Origin: an uncultured Clostridia bacterium | GTDB taxonomy: Bacteria; Bacillota; Clostridia; Christensenellales; UBA1242 | Direction: 5' to 3' | Length of the DNA: 64,000 bases | Assembly (NCBI GenBank): GCA_934772445.1 | Contig: CAKVMJ010000002.1 | Coordinates: forward strand, 10,407 to 74,406 | Shown: one piece after another, positions 16,892 to 26,458 of the stretch | How the letters are laid out: each line of letters starts with the position of its first letter | Numbering within the stretch: position 1 is the stretch's first letter | Translations under genes and position numbers: made by a program | Notes under the pieces: model-generated | Seen by the model: the letters and a program-made list of their open reading frames with translations, nothing else | What the model was told of the DNA's origin: nothing | The model's database searches: none

Positions 16892-18331
16892 TTGAAAGAT
16901 GCGGAAATTATAGAAAAATTAAACCGAATAGAAAAAGAACTTTTATTACATTCTTCAAATAAGCTGGAAAATTATAATAAAGGTGAAAAGGTTCATAAAA
17001 AGCAATTAGAGTTCCATAAAAATATGCATAGAAATAGGTGGGTTTTTGGTGGAAACAGAAGTGGTAAAACTGAATGTGGAGCGGTGGAAACAGTTTGGCT
17101 TGCTAGGGGCATACACCCATTTAAACCTAATAAAAAAGATGTTTGTGGTTGGGTGGTTTCTTTATCAACTCAAGTTCAAAGAGATGTTGCACAAGCAAAA
17201 ATCTTTAGCTACTTAAATAAGGATTGGATACAAGATATAAAGATGAGTACGGGCAGAAAGGATTCGCCAGAGTTTGGCGTGGTTGATACCATTATAATAA
17301 AGAATATTTTTGGAGGATTATCTAAAATTGGATTTAAAACTTGTGATCAAGGTAGAGAAAAATTTCAGGGAACTAGTTTGGATTTTGTTTGGTTTGATGA
17401 AGAACCACCATTAGATATTTATCTGGAATGTAGAATGAGAGTTTTGGATAAGTGTGGTGAGATATTTGGTACAATGACACCTTTAAAAGGATTAAGTTGG
17501 GTTTATAACTATATCTATTTAAATGAATTTAACGATGAAGATATTTGGTATATACAAATGGAATGGGCAGATAATCCGTATCTAAATTATGAAGAGATAG
17601 AGAAATATACAAAAGCTTTTAGCGAGAGTGAATTAAATTCAAGAAGATATGGATTGTTTGAAAACTTTGGAGGCATTGTTTATAACGAATTTGATCCAAA
17701 TGTTCATATAATCGAGCCATTTGAAATTCCGAAAGAATGGCAGGATAACTTATCTATAGACCCAGGGCTTCATAATCCGCTTAGTTGTCATTGGTATGCA
17801 GTTGATTACGATGAAAATATTTATGTGGTGGCGGAACATTATGAGGCAAATAAAGATGTGGCATACCATTCGAAAAAGATAAAAGAAATATCTAAGCGTT
17901 TGAATTGGAAAACCACAAAAAATGGCTACATACAAGCATTAATAGATAGTGCTGCAACTCAAAAAACTTTAGCAAGCGAAAAGAATGTTGTTGATTTGTT
18001 TTATGATAATGGCATTGTGGTAAACACAAAAGTTTGTAAGGATTTATATAGCGGAATTAATAGAGTGAAAAGTTATTTAAGAAATGGTGAGAGCAAGCCA
18101 AAACTTTTTATATTTAAAAATTGTGTGAATTTAATTCGGGAGATAAAAGGATATTTTTGGGGTAATGATGATGTGCCAATAAAAAAAGATGACCACGCAT
18201 TAGATGAACTTAGATATTATATAATGTCCCGACCTGCGCCTCCAGTTTTAAAACAAGAAAAAAGTGAGATTGTGAGAAATAAAGAAATGCTTTATCGTAA
18301 ATTGAAATATCGAAGAATGGGGTACTATTAA
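16892..18331 (+). CDS. terL: Phage-type terminase large subunit
   Basis: The 479-residue protein has both expected parts. The ATPase has Walker A GGNRSGKT (residues 53-60) and Walker B VWFDEE (166-171). The RNase-H-like nuclease has candidate metal-binding acids in LSIDPGL (D290), ALIDSA (D352) and DDHALDE (D433/D434). It pumps DNA into empty heads through the portal and cuts it. It looks intact. The start is TTG with a strong AGGGGGTGAG site. No classical small terminase gene precedes it. The stop overlaps the start of the next gene. Confidence 0.93.
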   Translation: MKDAEIIEKLNRIEKELLLHSSNKLENYNKGEKVHKKQLEFHKNMHRNRWVFGGNRSGKTECGAVETVWLARGIHPFKPNKKDVCGWVVSLSTQVQRDVAQAKIFSYLNKDWIQDIKMSTGRKDSPEFGVVDTIIIKNIFGGLSKIGFKTCDQGREKFQGTSLDFVWFDEEPPLDIYLECRMRVLDKCGEIFGTMTPLKGLSWVYNYIYLNEFNDEDIWYIQMEWADNPYLNYEEIEKYTKAFSESELNSRRYGLFENFGGIVYNEFDPNVHIIEPFEIPKEWQDNLSIDPGLHNPLSCHWYAVDYDENIYVVAEHYEANKDVAYHSKKIKEISKRLNWKTTKNGYIQALIDSAATQKTLASEKNVVDLFYDNGIVVNTKVCKDLYSGINRVKSYLRNGESKPKLFIFKNCVNLIREIKGYFWGNDDVPIKKDDHALDELRYYIMSRPAPPVLKQEKSEIVRNKEMLYRKLKYRRMGYY

Positions 18332-18630
18332 TGTTTAATGAAAAGCAGAATAATGAAGAATTGAAAAAAGCGTTAGTTAAAAAAGCGTTAGGATATAGTA
18401 CGGAAGAAGTGGTGGAAGAATATTCTTTAGTGGATAACGATTTAGTTCTAATTAAAAAAAAGAAAAGCATAAAGGATTATCCTCCAGACTTGCCAGCTAT
18501 TAAATATTTGCTTGATGAAGAGTGTGAGGAAGATGAATATAAAAGTTATACAAAAGAAGAATTAGAAGAAGAAAAACAACGCTTACTTAGAATGTTAAGA
18601 GATAATAAAGGAGAAGAAGATGGAGATTAA
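18331..18630 (+). CDS. Small terminase-associated protein
   Basis: This acidic 99-residue protein has the phrases KKALGYSTEEVVEEYSL and YPPDLPAIKYLLDE. I associate these with short proteins encoded beside terminase genes, where a similar segment also ends some small terminase subunits. The C-terminal third is a charged helix. It overlaps the terminase stop (A of TAATG) and the next gene by 11 bp, so the three are translationally coupled. It may replace the small terminase, but without a DNA-binding helix-turn-helix I can see. Confidence 0.6.
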   Translation: MFNEKQNNEELKKALVKKALGYSTEEVVEEYSLVDNDLVLIKKKKSIKDYPPDLPAIKYLLDEECEEDEYKSYTKEELEEEKQRLLRMLRDNKGEEDGD

Positions 18631-18862
18631 AGAAGCAAAATTTAAAGTTAAATGCGATGTTGCTGGTTGCAGAAATTATGGAATGGTATATATAGAGAAT
18701 AAAGGTTTTTTATTAGATAAAAGCATCTATTTATGTGAGGATTGCGTTAGGCAAATTTATGAATGGTATGCAAAAAGAATAACTCCACCAAGCATATCTA
18801 ATATGCTTAATAAAAAGGGTTTAATTGATGATAAACCTAAAAAGAAAAAGAGAGGTGAATAG
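18620..18862 (+). CDS. Small Cys-rich (zinc-ribbon-like) protein in virion cluster
   Basis: The product is 80 residues with four cysteines in two pairs, CDVAGC (C-x4-C, residues 12-17) and CEDC (C-x2-C, about 39-42), then a helix and a lysine-rich tail (KPKKKKRGE). This looks like a small zinc-binding fold. Proteins like this occur near terminases in Firmicutes phages, but no function is assigned. GGAGAAG precedes the ATG, inside the preceding gene. Confidence 0.6.
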   Translation: MEIKEAKFKVKCDVAGCRNYGMVYIENKGFLLDKSIYLCEDCVRQIYEWYAKRITPPSISNMLNKKGLIDDKPKKKKRGE

Positions 18863-18864
18863 AA

Positions 18865-20793
18865 TTGAAAAGAAGAGTAAAAGATGTGGAAAAAATGCGA
18901 GAAGAAAATAAAAGTATTTTTGAAGAGCAACAACTGGTAAACGAAATTTTGGAAGATTTAAAAAATAGGCAAATTGCTCGCAGACAATTAGAAACTAATT
19001 GGCAATTAAACATCAATTTCTTTATTGGTAATCAATATTGCGGAATAAACACCAATGGAGATATTGTTGATGGCTATAAACAATATTTTTGGGAAGAAAG
19101 AGAAGTTTTTAATCATATTGCACCTTTAGTAGAGCTTAGGCTTAGTAAACTTGCTAATGTTAGACCATCTTTAACCGTTTTGCCGTTTTCTGATGAAATG
19201 GAAGATATAGCGAGTGCGAAAGTAAGCAAAAAGATTTTAAAGTCTGTTTGCCACGAGATAGGTTTTTCAAAACTTTTGCAAGAAGCCACAAGGTGGAGCG
19301 AAATTTGCGGTACTGTTTTTTATAAAATTGGTTGGAATGATAAAAAAGGCAGATTTATAGCAAAAAACGAAACTGGTAATAAGATTTATGAAGGCGATGT
19401 GGAAGTAAGCGTGGTAAGTCCGTTTGAAATTTATCCAGATTCAAATACCTATTCTTCCATTGAAGAATGTGAGAGTATTATATATGCCCGTTCATTTTCA
19501 AGTAAAGAAGTTAAAAATAAATGGGGAGTTGAAGTTGAGGGTAAAACGATAAATGTTTTCTCATTAGATAATATAACTTCTGTTGGCGGACTTGGATATA
19601 ATGCTACAAGTTCAGCTCTAGCAAAAACCACAAAACTTGATCAAGTTATAGTTTTGGAAAAATACGAAAGTCCATCTATAGAATATCCGAATGGCAGACT
19701 TATTATAATAGCTGGAGATAAACTTGTTTATATGGGCGAACTACCATATATAAATAAAGAAAATGGTGAGAGAGGTTTTCCGTTTGTTAGGCAATGTGCA
19801 ATACCAATTCCTAATTCATTTTTTGGGATTAGCACAATTGATAGATGTATTCCAATTCAAAGGGCATATAACGCAATAAAGAATAGAAAACACGAATTTT
19901 TAAATAGACTAACAATGGGAATTTTAGCAGTGGAAGATGGTTCTGTAGATACGGAAGATTTAGAAGAGGAGGGCTTATCTCCGGGTAAAGTTTTAATATA
20001 TAGGCAAGGTGCGAATGCACCAAAACTTTTATCCACTGGCTCTGTTCCGCTAGATTTTCAATATGAAGAAAATCAGCTTTTAAGCGAGTTTTTAAATGTG
20101 AGTGGTGTAAATGATTTATTAAATGCAAAAACGATTAGTACAAATATATCTGGTGTGGCGTTACAATTATTGATTGAGCAAGACGAGGTAAGGCTGTTAT
20201 CTAGTGCGGAAGAAATACGAAACGCAGCAAAAGAAACGGCAAAACAAATGCTAAGACTATTTAAACAATTCGCACTTTTACCACACACTTCAAGAATTGT
20301 TGGTGAAGATGGCGGAATTGAAATGTTTTATTGGCAAAATTCGGATATACAAGCTGATGATATTGTATTCGAAACAGAAAACGAGATAAATGAAACAGTT
20401 GCACAAAAACGCAGTATGATATTGGATATTTTAAAAACAGGCTTGCTTCACGATGAAGATGGTAAATTATCTAATTCGGTTAGAACTAAGTTGCTTGAGC
20501 AATTGGGTATGGGACTTAGTGTTTTAGATAACGAACAAGATTTAAAATCGCTTCAAACAAAACAAGCCACAAAAGAAAATTTAAGACTTATTGATGAAGA
20601 TATTATAGAGCTTCCAAAAGAAATTGATGAACACGATATTCATATTTCAAGTCATATTGGCTTTATGCTTTCAAAAGAGTTTGATAAAGCTTCTAAGAAA
20701 AATCCAAAATTAGAAAAGAAACTACTCGAACATATCAAAGACCATAAAAGATACTTAAATTTAACAAAAAAAGCAGAAGAAATGCAAAATTAA
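18865..20793 (+). CDS. Phage portal protein
   Basis: The 642-residue protein follows the terminase block and has the layout of podovirus-type portals. A helical N-terminus (NWQLNINFFIGNQYCGIN) is followed by FNHIAPLVELRLSKLANVRPSL, then a stem/clip region around residues 110-330 (SPFEIYPD, FVRQCAIPIPNSFFGIS) and a long helical C-terminal wing. Twelve copies would form the ring at one vertex that feeds DNA in and joins the tail. The TTG start has a GAGGTG site 4 bp after the previous gene. It looks complete. Confidence 0.88.
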   Translation: MKRRVKDVEKMREENKSIFEEQQLVNEILEDLKNRQIARRQLETNWQLNINFFIGNQYCGINTNGDIVDGYKQYFWEEREVFNHIAPLVELRLSKLANVRPSLTVLPFSDEMEDIASAKVSKKILKSVCHEIGFSKLLQEATRWSEICGTVFYKIGWNDKKGRFIAKNETGNKIYEGDVEVSVVSPFEIYPDSNTYSSIEECESIIYARSFSSKEVKNKWGVEVEGKTINVFSLDNITSVGGLGYNATSSALAKTTKLDQVIVLEKYESPSIEYPNGRLIIIAGDKLVYMGELPYINKENGERGFPFVRQCAIPIPNSFFGISTIDRCIPIQRAYNAIKNRKHEFLNRLTMGILAVEDGSVDTEDLEEEGLSPGKVLIYRQGANAPKLLSTGSVPLDFQYEENQLLSEFLNVSGVNDLLNAKTISTNISGVALQLLIEQDEVRLLSSAEEIRNAAKETAKQMLRLFKQFALLPHTSRIVGEDGGIEMFYWQNSDIQADDIVFETENEINETVAQKRSMILDILKTGLLHDEDGKLSNSVRTKLLEQLGMGLSVLDNEQDLKSLQTKQATKENLRLIDEDIIELPKEIDEHDIHISSHIGFMLSKEFDKASKKNPKLEKKLLEHIKDHKRYLNLTKKAEEMQN

Positions 20794-20804
20794 AGGAGAA
20801 ATAA

Positions 20805-21446
20805 ATGGATAAATTGAATAATATTGGAGAACAACCTATAAATCAAGATGTGAGCAATGTTGCGGAGGCAAGTAAGGAGATTAGTGCGGACACACAAGAT
20901 TTTGATGGCTCTCCAATTGGGAAATTTAAAGATGTCAAAAGTTTGTTTAGTGCCTATGCTGAACTTGAAAAGGAGTTTACAAAAAAGTGTCAGCGAGTAA
21001 GCGAACTGGAAAAGCAGAAAACCGATAATGCAGAAGCAAATGCACCGGTATTTATGCAAAATAATTGGCAAAATGAGATTGAAAGTTTTTTAAAATCTCA
21101 TAACGAGGCACAAATATTTGCAAAAGACATCGCAAAAGAGTTGATGGAAAATAAAGATTTAGCAAATAATCCAAATGCTTTAGATTTGGCTTACGCTAAA
21201 GTGCTTTCCAAAAATTATAAATCTGCAGATGAACTTTTGGGCGATGAAACTTTTGTAAATGAAAAAATATTAAATAATGAAAAAATTAAGAGCCAAATTA
21301 TAAACGATTATTTAAAAGGTGTTGTACAAAATTCAACCCCACCATTAATTTTAGATAATAAAGGCTCTAGTTTGGGCTTTGCATTAGAGCAAACTCCAAA
21401 AAACTTAGAAGAGGCAAAAAGAATGGTGGAAAAGATGTTTAAGTAA
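20805..21446 (+). CDS. Capsid assembly scaffold protein
   Basis: The 213-residue acidic protein lies between portal and capsid genes. Its N-terminal half is low in structure. The middle has the SPIGKFKDVKSLFSAYAELEKEFTKK signature of scaffold proteins in Firmicutes podovirus-like phages, followed by a coiled coil and a helical C-terminus (PKNLEEAKRMVEKMFK) like the capsid-binding tail of scaffolds. It would nucleate head assembly and then leave. Ribosome site AAGGAG. Confidence 0.78.
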   Translation: MDKLNNIGEQPINQDVSNVAEASKEISADTQDFDGSPIGKFKDVKSLFSAYAELEKEFTKKCQRVSELEKQKTDNAEANAPVFMQNNWQNEIESFLKSHNEAQIFAKDIAKELMENKDLANNPNALDLAYAKVLSKNYKSADELLGDETFVNEKILNNEKIKSQIINDYLKGVVQNSTPPLILDNKGSSLGFALEQTPKNLEEAKRMVEKMFK

Positions 21447-21466
21447 TTTGGCAAAAGGAGAAAATT

Positions 21467-22777
21467 TTGATTACTTTAACAACCGCTGAAAAAGCATTAA
21501 AAACTGTTTATTTAGGTGCAGTTGCAAATCATTTAAACCTAAAAGCAAACCCATTTTTAGCAAAAATGAATCAATCCACTTGTAATATCATTGGAAACGA
21601 AATTGTTAAAGTTGCTCCTTATGGAGTTAATGGTGGATTTGGTGCATTGCTAGAAGATAGTGCACTTCCAGAAGCAGTAAGTACTAGTTTTGAAAAGTTT
21701 AGAGAAACTTTAAAAAATTTATATGGTAAGATTGAGATTTCAGATAAAGCAGTAAGAGCAAGTCAAAGTAGTTCGGGTGCGTTTGTAAACTTGCTTAATA
21801 GCGAAATGGAATCATTAATCAAAACTTGTTCCTTCCATTTAGCAAGAATGTTGTTTGGTGATGGAACTGGTAACCTTGGAAATGTTGCAGAACATTATCC
21901 TCAAATTGATGCTTATGCCACTTATGATGATGTAAGAAATTTTGTTGAAGGTATGATTGTAGATTTTGAAGATACAACTAATGCTTCAAAAACCTATGCT
22001 CAAAATGTGGTTACATCTGTTGATAGAAGTTTGAATAGAGTTTATTTCAAAAATTCTTTCACCACTGCATTAAATACAAATTGTATTACATATCTTCCAA
22101 ATTCAAAAAATAATGAATTAACAGGTCTTGGTAAGATATTTAAAAAAGATTCATCATTATATGGCGTGGATAGAAGTCAAAATAAATGGCTAAACCCAAA
22201 AACTGTTACTAATGCTGGACAAATTACAGATATTATAATCCAAAAAATGATTGATGATTTAGAAGATTACTATGATAGCGATATAGACTATATCACTTGC
22301 TCTAGTGATGTTAAAAGATATTATCAAGAATACTTGCAATCATTCAGAAGAAACATTGATTATATGGAATTAAATGGCGGATATAAAGCAATGTCTTATG
22401 GTGGTATTCCAATTGTTTCAGATAGATTTGCACCAAAAGGTAGTATGTATATCTTAAATTCAAAAGATTTCAATCTATATCAATTATGTGATTGGACTTG
22501 GCTTGAAGGTGATGATGGTAGAATTTTAAAACAAAATCCGGGTTACGCAACTTATAGCGCAACATTAGTTAAGTATGCCGAAATGATGTGTGATAGACCT
22601 GCAGCACAAGGATTGATTACTGGTATTACATCTGGTAGTACAGATTATGCAAAACAAATTGCAACTAATACTAGCACAATCGCCACTAAAACTGGCAATA
22701 TTGCCACATCTACTGGTAAATTAGCTCAAGATTATGCCACTGTTAATGCCACTGCTTTAACAACTAATGGTGAATAA
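21467..22777 (+). CDS. Major capsid protein with C-terminal repeat tail
   Basis: The 436-residue protein sits at the standard position and has the N-terminal pattern of HK97-fold coats (TAEKALKTVYLGAVANHLN, FEKFRETLKNLYGKIEISDKA, then SGAFVNLLNSEMESL). A later stretch YGGIPIVSDRFAPKGSMYIL is like the conserved P-domain/A-domain segment. After about residue 395 the chain changes to Ala/Thr-rich heptads (IATNTST, IATKTGN, IATSTGK, LAQDYAT), an unusual tail. The TTG start lies after AAGGAG. No other head-decoration gene is visible, so this tail may have that role. Confidence 0.88.
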   Translation: MITLTTAEKALKTVYLGAVANHLNLKANPFLAKMNQSTCNIIGNEIVKVAPYGVNGGFGALLEDSALPEAVSTSFEKFRETLKNLYGKIEISDKAVRASQSSSGAFVNLLNSEMESLIKTCSFHLARMLFGDGTGNLGNVAEHYPQIDAYATYDDVRNFVEGMIVDFEDTTNASKTYAQNVVTSVDRSLNRVYFKNSFTTALNTNCITYLPNSKNNELTGLGKIFKKDSSLYGVDRSQNKWLNPKTVTNAGQITDIIIQKMIDDLEDYYDSDIDYITCSSDVKRYYQEYLQSFRRNIDYMELNGGYKAMSYGGIPIVSDRFAPKGSMYILNSKDFNLYQLCDWTWLEGDDGRILKQNPGYATYSATLVKYAEMMCDRPAAQGLITGITSGSTDYAKQIATNTSTIATKTGNIATSTGKLAQDYATVNATALTTNGE

Positions 22778-22807
22778 TATAAAAAGTTTAAATTCAGGGG
22801 GAGAGTT

Positions 22808-23188
22808 ATGAGGTTAATAAAAATAGATAATGATGTTTTTGATATTTCTAAAAGAATTAAAGAAATAGATAAAGATTATTATATTGTTTATAATTTAAAA
22901 ACAAATAAATTTGAAGTTCATAATTCTTCCCAGAATTTGAACTCCTATGCATTAACTTGTCCGTATGAAAAGTTAGATAAACGGCTTTTGGATTACACTA
23001 TGAAAACTAGGATTTGTAATTCAGATAAATTATTAGATGAAATTGATAACCATAATAGAAAAATAGAAAAAGAAATTGAAGAGAAAAGAAAAGATGAGAG
23101 TGGTATTATTTTTAAAGAAATTTATAAGTATGCAAACTTAAGCAAAAACTTTGATGAGAATAAAGCCTATAAAAATAAATGGTTGTAA
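22808..23188 (+). CDS. Hypothetical virion-cluster protein after the capsid gene
   Basis: The 126-residue charged protein has an N-terminal beta-strand pattern (YYIVYNLKTNKFEVHNSS) and a helical C-terminus (LLDEIDNHNRKIEKEIEEK). Short proteins of similar size and with a DEIDxHN-like helix are often found between capsid and connector genes in Firmicutes phages. No biochemical role is known to me. The GGGGGAG ribosome site is strong. Confidence 0.6.
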   Translation: MRLIKIDNDVFDISKRIKEIDKDYYIVYNLKTNKFEVHNSSQNLNSYALTCPYEKLDKRLLDYTMKTRICNSDKLLDEIDNHNRKIEKEIEEKRKDESGIIFKEIYKYANLSKNFDENKAYKNKWL

Positions 23189-23197
23189 GGAGAAGTT

Positions 23198-23767
23198 ATG
23201 GAAGTTAAAAAAATTTTAAAAAATGTTGCTATATATTTGCAGTTAACAGATGTTTACGATTTTTTAGTTAATAACAAATCAGCCACACTTGATTTGATGA
23301 CAGAGGTGGATTTGCTGGTTTCTTGCGTAAACTTTGTTAACAATTTGATTGCAACAGATTATATAAAACTTGTTAAAACGAAAGAACTAACAGTTAGTTC
23401 TAATTATGAAATTAAATTTGAAAATATTTCAACAGAAGAAATGCTAGGAGTTTTATCTATAAAAACTATGAGTGGAGATAAAATTCCTTTTGTTTTAACT
23501 AACACTGGAGTGGTTGTAAATTATAGTGGAAAGGTTAAAATTAAATATGCTTATTTTCCTAATGAAGTGGAGTTAACGGGAAGTGTTAATGATTATAAAA
23601 CAAAAATTAATGAAAGAATTTTTGCTTACGGTGTTGCTTCAGAATACTTATTTATTAAAGGAAATATTGATGATGCATCTATGTGGGATACTAGATTTAA
23701 GCGAGCTTTATTAAATCTAACAAGACCAATAAGCTCTATAAAAATGCCACTTGAAAAAATGATTTGA
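23198..23767 (+). CDS. Head-tail adaptor (tail tubular A-like)
   Basis: The 189-residue protein has N-terminal helices, a beta-sandwich middle and the C-terminal motif ERIFAYGVASEYLFIKGNID followed by DASMWDTRFKRAL. This is typical of connector proteins that bind beneath the portal in short-tailed phages (gp4/gp11 type). It would form a ring between portal and nozzle. It overlaps the next gene by a few bases at the level of a possible TTG, but that gene's real ATG is 12 bp downstream. AAGGAG precedes the ATG. Confidence 0.75.
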   Translation: MEVKKILKNVAIYLQLTDVYDFLVNNKSATLDLMTEVDLLVSCVNFVNNLIATDYIKLVKTKELTVSSNYEIKFENISTEEMLGVLSIKTMSGDKIPFVLTNTGVVVNYSGKVKIKYAYFPNEVELTGSVNDYKTKINERIFAYGVASEYLFIKGNIDDASMWDTRFKRALLNLTRPISSIKMPLEKMI

Positions 23768-23778
23768 GGGGGGGTGTT

Positions 23779-25281
23779 ATGTTTTATAATAATAACTTAG
23801 GATTAAAAAATATTACATATAAAAAATATAATTTAACATCTTTTGCAAATGGTATAAACCCAAATATTGATGAACAATTATTGCCTCTCACAACTGCTGT
23901 TACCACATATAATTTAAACTTTAATAATGGTGCATTAAAAACTGGTATGGGTGTTAAACCATTAAGTATATCTTATAGTTTTGAAAATAAAAATTTAAAG
24001 AAAACTTTGAATAAAATTTCGGGTGTAGATTTCCTTGGAATGTGGGAATATAGTAGGTGGAATTCTGCAATGAATAGGTTTGAAAAATATCTTTTGGCGT
24101 ATGGTAATGATGGGTATATGTATCAAGCATATTTATATTTTGATTATACAAATTTTATAAAATTAACTGCACTTCATTTTGATTCAATGCCTAATGTTGT
24201 GAGCTATTATTTGAATGGATTAGATGTTGCTTTAATATCAACCAACACAAATGGAATGTGGGTTTGGTCACCTGAGAAAACTCCATATAAAGTGAGTAAC
24301 GCACCTAAAATTACGAGTATGTGCTTGCATTATGAAAGATTATTTGCAACCATTTCTGGAGATAATAGAACGATATGGTTTAGTGATGATTTAGATCCAA
24401 CAAATTGGAATGTATCTCTCTCAGAGGGTGGTTTTATTTCTTTATATGATGAACGAGGCGGTGCAAATAAAATAGTAAGTTTTAAAGACCATTTATATGT
24501 TTTTAGAGAGTTTGGAATATCAAGAATAACAGCTTATGCTAATCAAGAGAATTTTTGCGTAGCACATCTTTTTACCAGCAGTGAAAGAGTTTATGACAAA
24601 ACTATAGTAATTTGTGGCAATAATATATTATTTCTTGCCAACGATGGGATATATTCATTTGATGGAAGTAGTACCATAAAATTGAATTTAAAACTAGAAA
24701 AATTATTAAAAAATATAAATAATGAAAATGCAGTTGGTGCATATTTTAATGGTAAGTATTATCTTGCATTAAAATTAAATTATGGTGATGATAGAATTAT
24801 TAATTGTGAATCTGAAGATGATTATGTTAATAACGCAATGATAGAATTAGATTTAAAAACAGGTAATGTTAATTTTATGAGGGGGATAGATATTAGAAAT
24901 TTAAGCCCTGTGGTAACAGAACTTGATAGTGCTTTAATTTGTCTTATAAAATTAGCTGATGAAATTTCTATAACTCAATATTGTGATGATTGCGGTAAGT
25001 ATATTGCTAATAACACAAATAAAGGTTGGGTATCTCCTAAAACAAGTTTTGGTTATCCTTTAAAACAAAAACTAATCAAATCTATAACGCTTGTAACTAA
25101 ATATGATGTTGATATAATTTTAAATCTTGATGGCAGAAAAACCACATTCAAATTAAAGGGAAAAGAACTTCCTCAAACTATCTATCCAAACTTAAAAGGT
25201 TACTTATTTGGTATTGAGTTTTTCACGACAACTGCTGAAGCTTATATAACCAATTCAAGCATTGTGGTGGGGATATTATGA
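23779..25281 (+). CDS. Tail nozzle protein (tail tubular B / stopper-like)
   Basis: The approximately 500-residue, beta-rich protein contains repeated beta-propeller-like blades. The most telling segment is LHYERLFATISGDNRTIWFS followed by DDLDPTNWNVSLSEG, which matches the RLF-FSD-DPxNW signature of podovirus tail tubes. Later blades include KIVSFKDHLYVFREFGISRI and LFLANDGIYSFDG. It would form the hexameric nozzle through which DNA leaves. I use the ATG at 23779, preceded by GAGGGGGGGTG, rather than the upstream TTG (23764). ATGA overlap with the next gene. Confidence 0.8.
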   Translation: MFYNNNLGLKNITYKKYNLTSFANGINPNIDEQLLPLTTAVTTYNLNFNNGALKTGMGVKPLSISYSFENKNLKKTLNKISGVDFLGMWEYSRWNSAMNRFEKYLLAYGNDGYMYQAYLYFDYTNFIKLTALHFDSMPNVVSYYLNGLDVALISTNTNGMWVWSPEKTPYKVSNAPKITSMCLHYERLFATISGDNRTIWFSDDLDPTNWNVSLSEGGFISLYDERGGANKIVSFKDHLYVFREFGISRITAYANQENFCVAHLFTSSERVYDKTIVICGNNILFLANDGIYSFDGSSTIKLNLKLEKLLKNINNENAVGAYFNGKYYLALKLNYGDDRIINCESEDDYVNNAMIELDLKTGNVNFMRGIDIRNLSPVVTELDSALICLIKLADEISITQYCDDCGKYIANNTNKGWVSPKTSFGYPLKQKLIKSITLVTKYDVDIILNLDGRKTTFKLKGKELPQTIYPNLKGYLFGIEFFTTTAEAYITNSSIVVGIL

Positions 25282-26447
25282 TAAATGAAGAAATGTTTGT
25301 TTTGCAATCTCAGATAAACGAACTAAAGAAAAATTACGAAGAAGTTTCTTCATATAATAAGAGCATTGAGAAATTTAATTTTATATTAAAGCCGTTAGAA
25401 ACTCAGTCTGTAAAATCTTTAAATTTTAAATGCTTTGAAAAGTATATAGTTTTAAAATTTAGAGGAAAGCAGAATTGTGAAAATTCTTTTTATATAAATT
25501 TTAATTCTGTAACAATTTTTAAAACAAGCGAAAAAGTTTTTGCAAAAGAATTTATCTTAGAAGTAAATAAGGTAAATTCAATTGAAATTTTTTATAAAGG
25601 TAATTCTGATGAAACTATAAAAACTTTTATGGAAATTTATGGTTCTATAGAGTTGGAAAATTTTAAAGGAATGAACTTAAGTAAAATTAATTCAAAATAT
25701 TATTTGATAAATCAAAATGAAAAAATGTTAGAGAACTTTGATTCTTTAGATATGCTTGAAATTTTTGATGGTGGTTTCGAAAATTTAGAAGGATATATTG
25801 CTTGTTGTGAGAAATATAATATATCTGAATTTAAAGCAGATGACTTACTTTTGCTTTTAAAAGAAGATTCTAAATATTATGTTCGGAGTTGCTTAAATTC
25901 AAATAGAAATTTGGTTTTGGAAAATGGCGAGGCTTATGGAATGTTTCCAATTTTAGATGAAACATATAAATATGGATTGTTTTGCAAAGTTGGTAATGAT
26001 TATAAAATTAAATATTTTAAATTGGATAACACCACAGATAAAGAAGATGTTTTAAATTTGAATTTAAAGTTTGATATTTTTAAAGCGGGTGGATTTTGTT
26101 ATATTGAGAGCGGTATATCACATTATGGATTTTGGTTTATAGATGTTAATAATGATGCGTATTTGGTTTTTTCAAAGTTAAGTGCGGTTGGAGAAACTAA
26201 CGAATTTTATGAGCCAATCTATGTTGGAAAATCTAACCACATTAATATATATTTATATAATAGTAATATAGTAAGTTTTAATAGTATAAATAATTTTGTG
26301 GTTTATAGTGAGTACTCGCTCTCAATATTATCAAGCGTTGCATCGCTTACAAAAACTCAATTAAAAAAATATAAGAATGTGGAATATGGATTTGTTGTTG
26401 GAGAAAATAAAATGCTTTATTCAAATGGGTGCTTAACATATTTATAA
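25278..26447 (+). CDS. Hypothetical virion protein, probably tail-tip or fibre base
   Basis: The 389-residue protein begins with a coiled coil (QSQINELKKNYEEVSSYNKSIEKF) followed by beta-rich sequence with many aromatic residues. No family is recognised. It overlaps the nozzle gene (ATGA), so stoichiometric co-translation with the nozzle is likely. Size and place suggest a nozzle-associated or receptor-binding part, but this is inference. Confidence 0.55.
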   Translation: MINEEMFVLQSQINELKKNYEEVSSYNKSIEKFNFILKPLETQSVKSLNFKCFEKYIVLKFRGKQNCENSFYINFNSVTIFKTSEKVFAKEFILEVNKVNSIEIFYKGNSDETIKTFMEIYGSIELENFKGMNLSKINSKYYLINQNEKMLENFDSLDMLEIFDGGFENLEGYIACCEKYNISEFKADDLLLLLKEDSKYYVRSCLNSNRNLVLENGEAYGMFPILDETYKYGLFCKVGNDYKIKYFKLDNTTDKEDVLNLNLKFDIFKAGGFCYIESGISHYGFWFIDVNNDAYLVFSKLSAVGETNEFYEPIYVGKSNHINIYLYNSNIVSFNSINNFVVYSEYSLSILSSVASLTKTQLKKYKNVEYGFVVGENKMLYSNGCLTYL

Positions 26448-26458
26448 GAGGAGAAACA

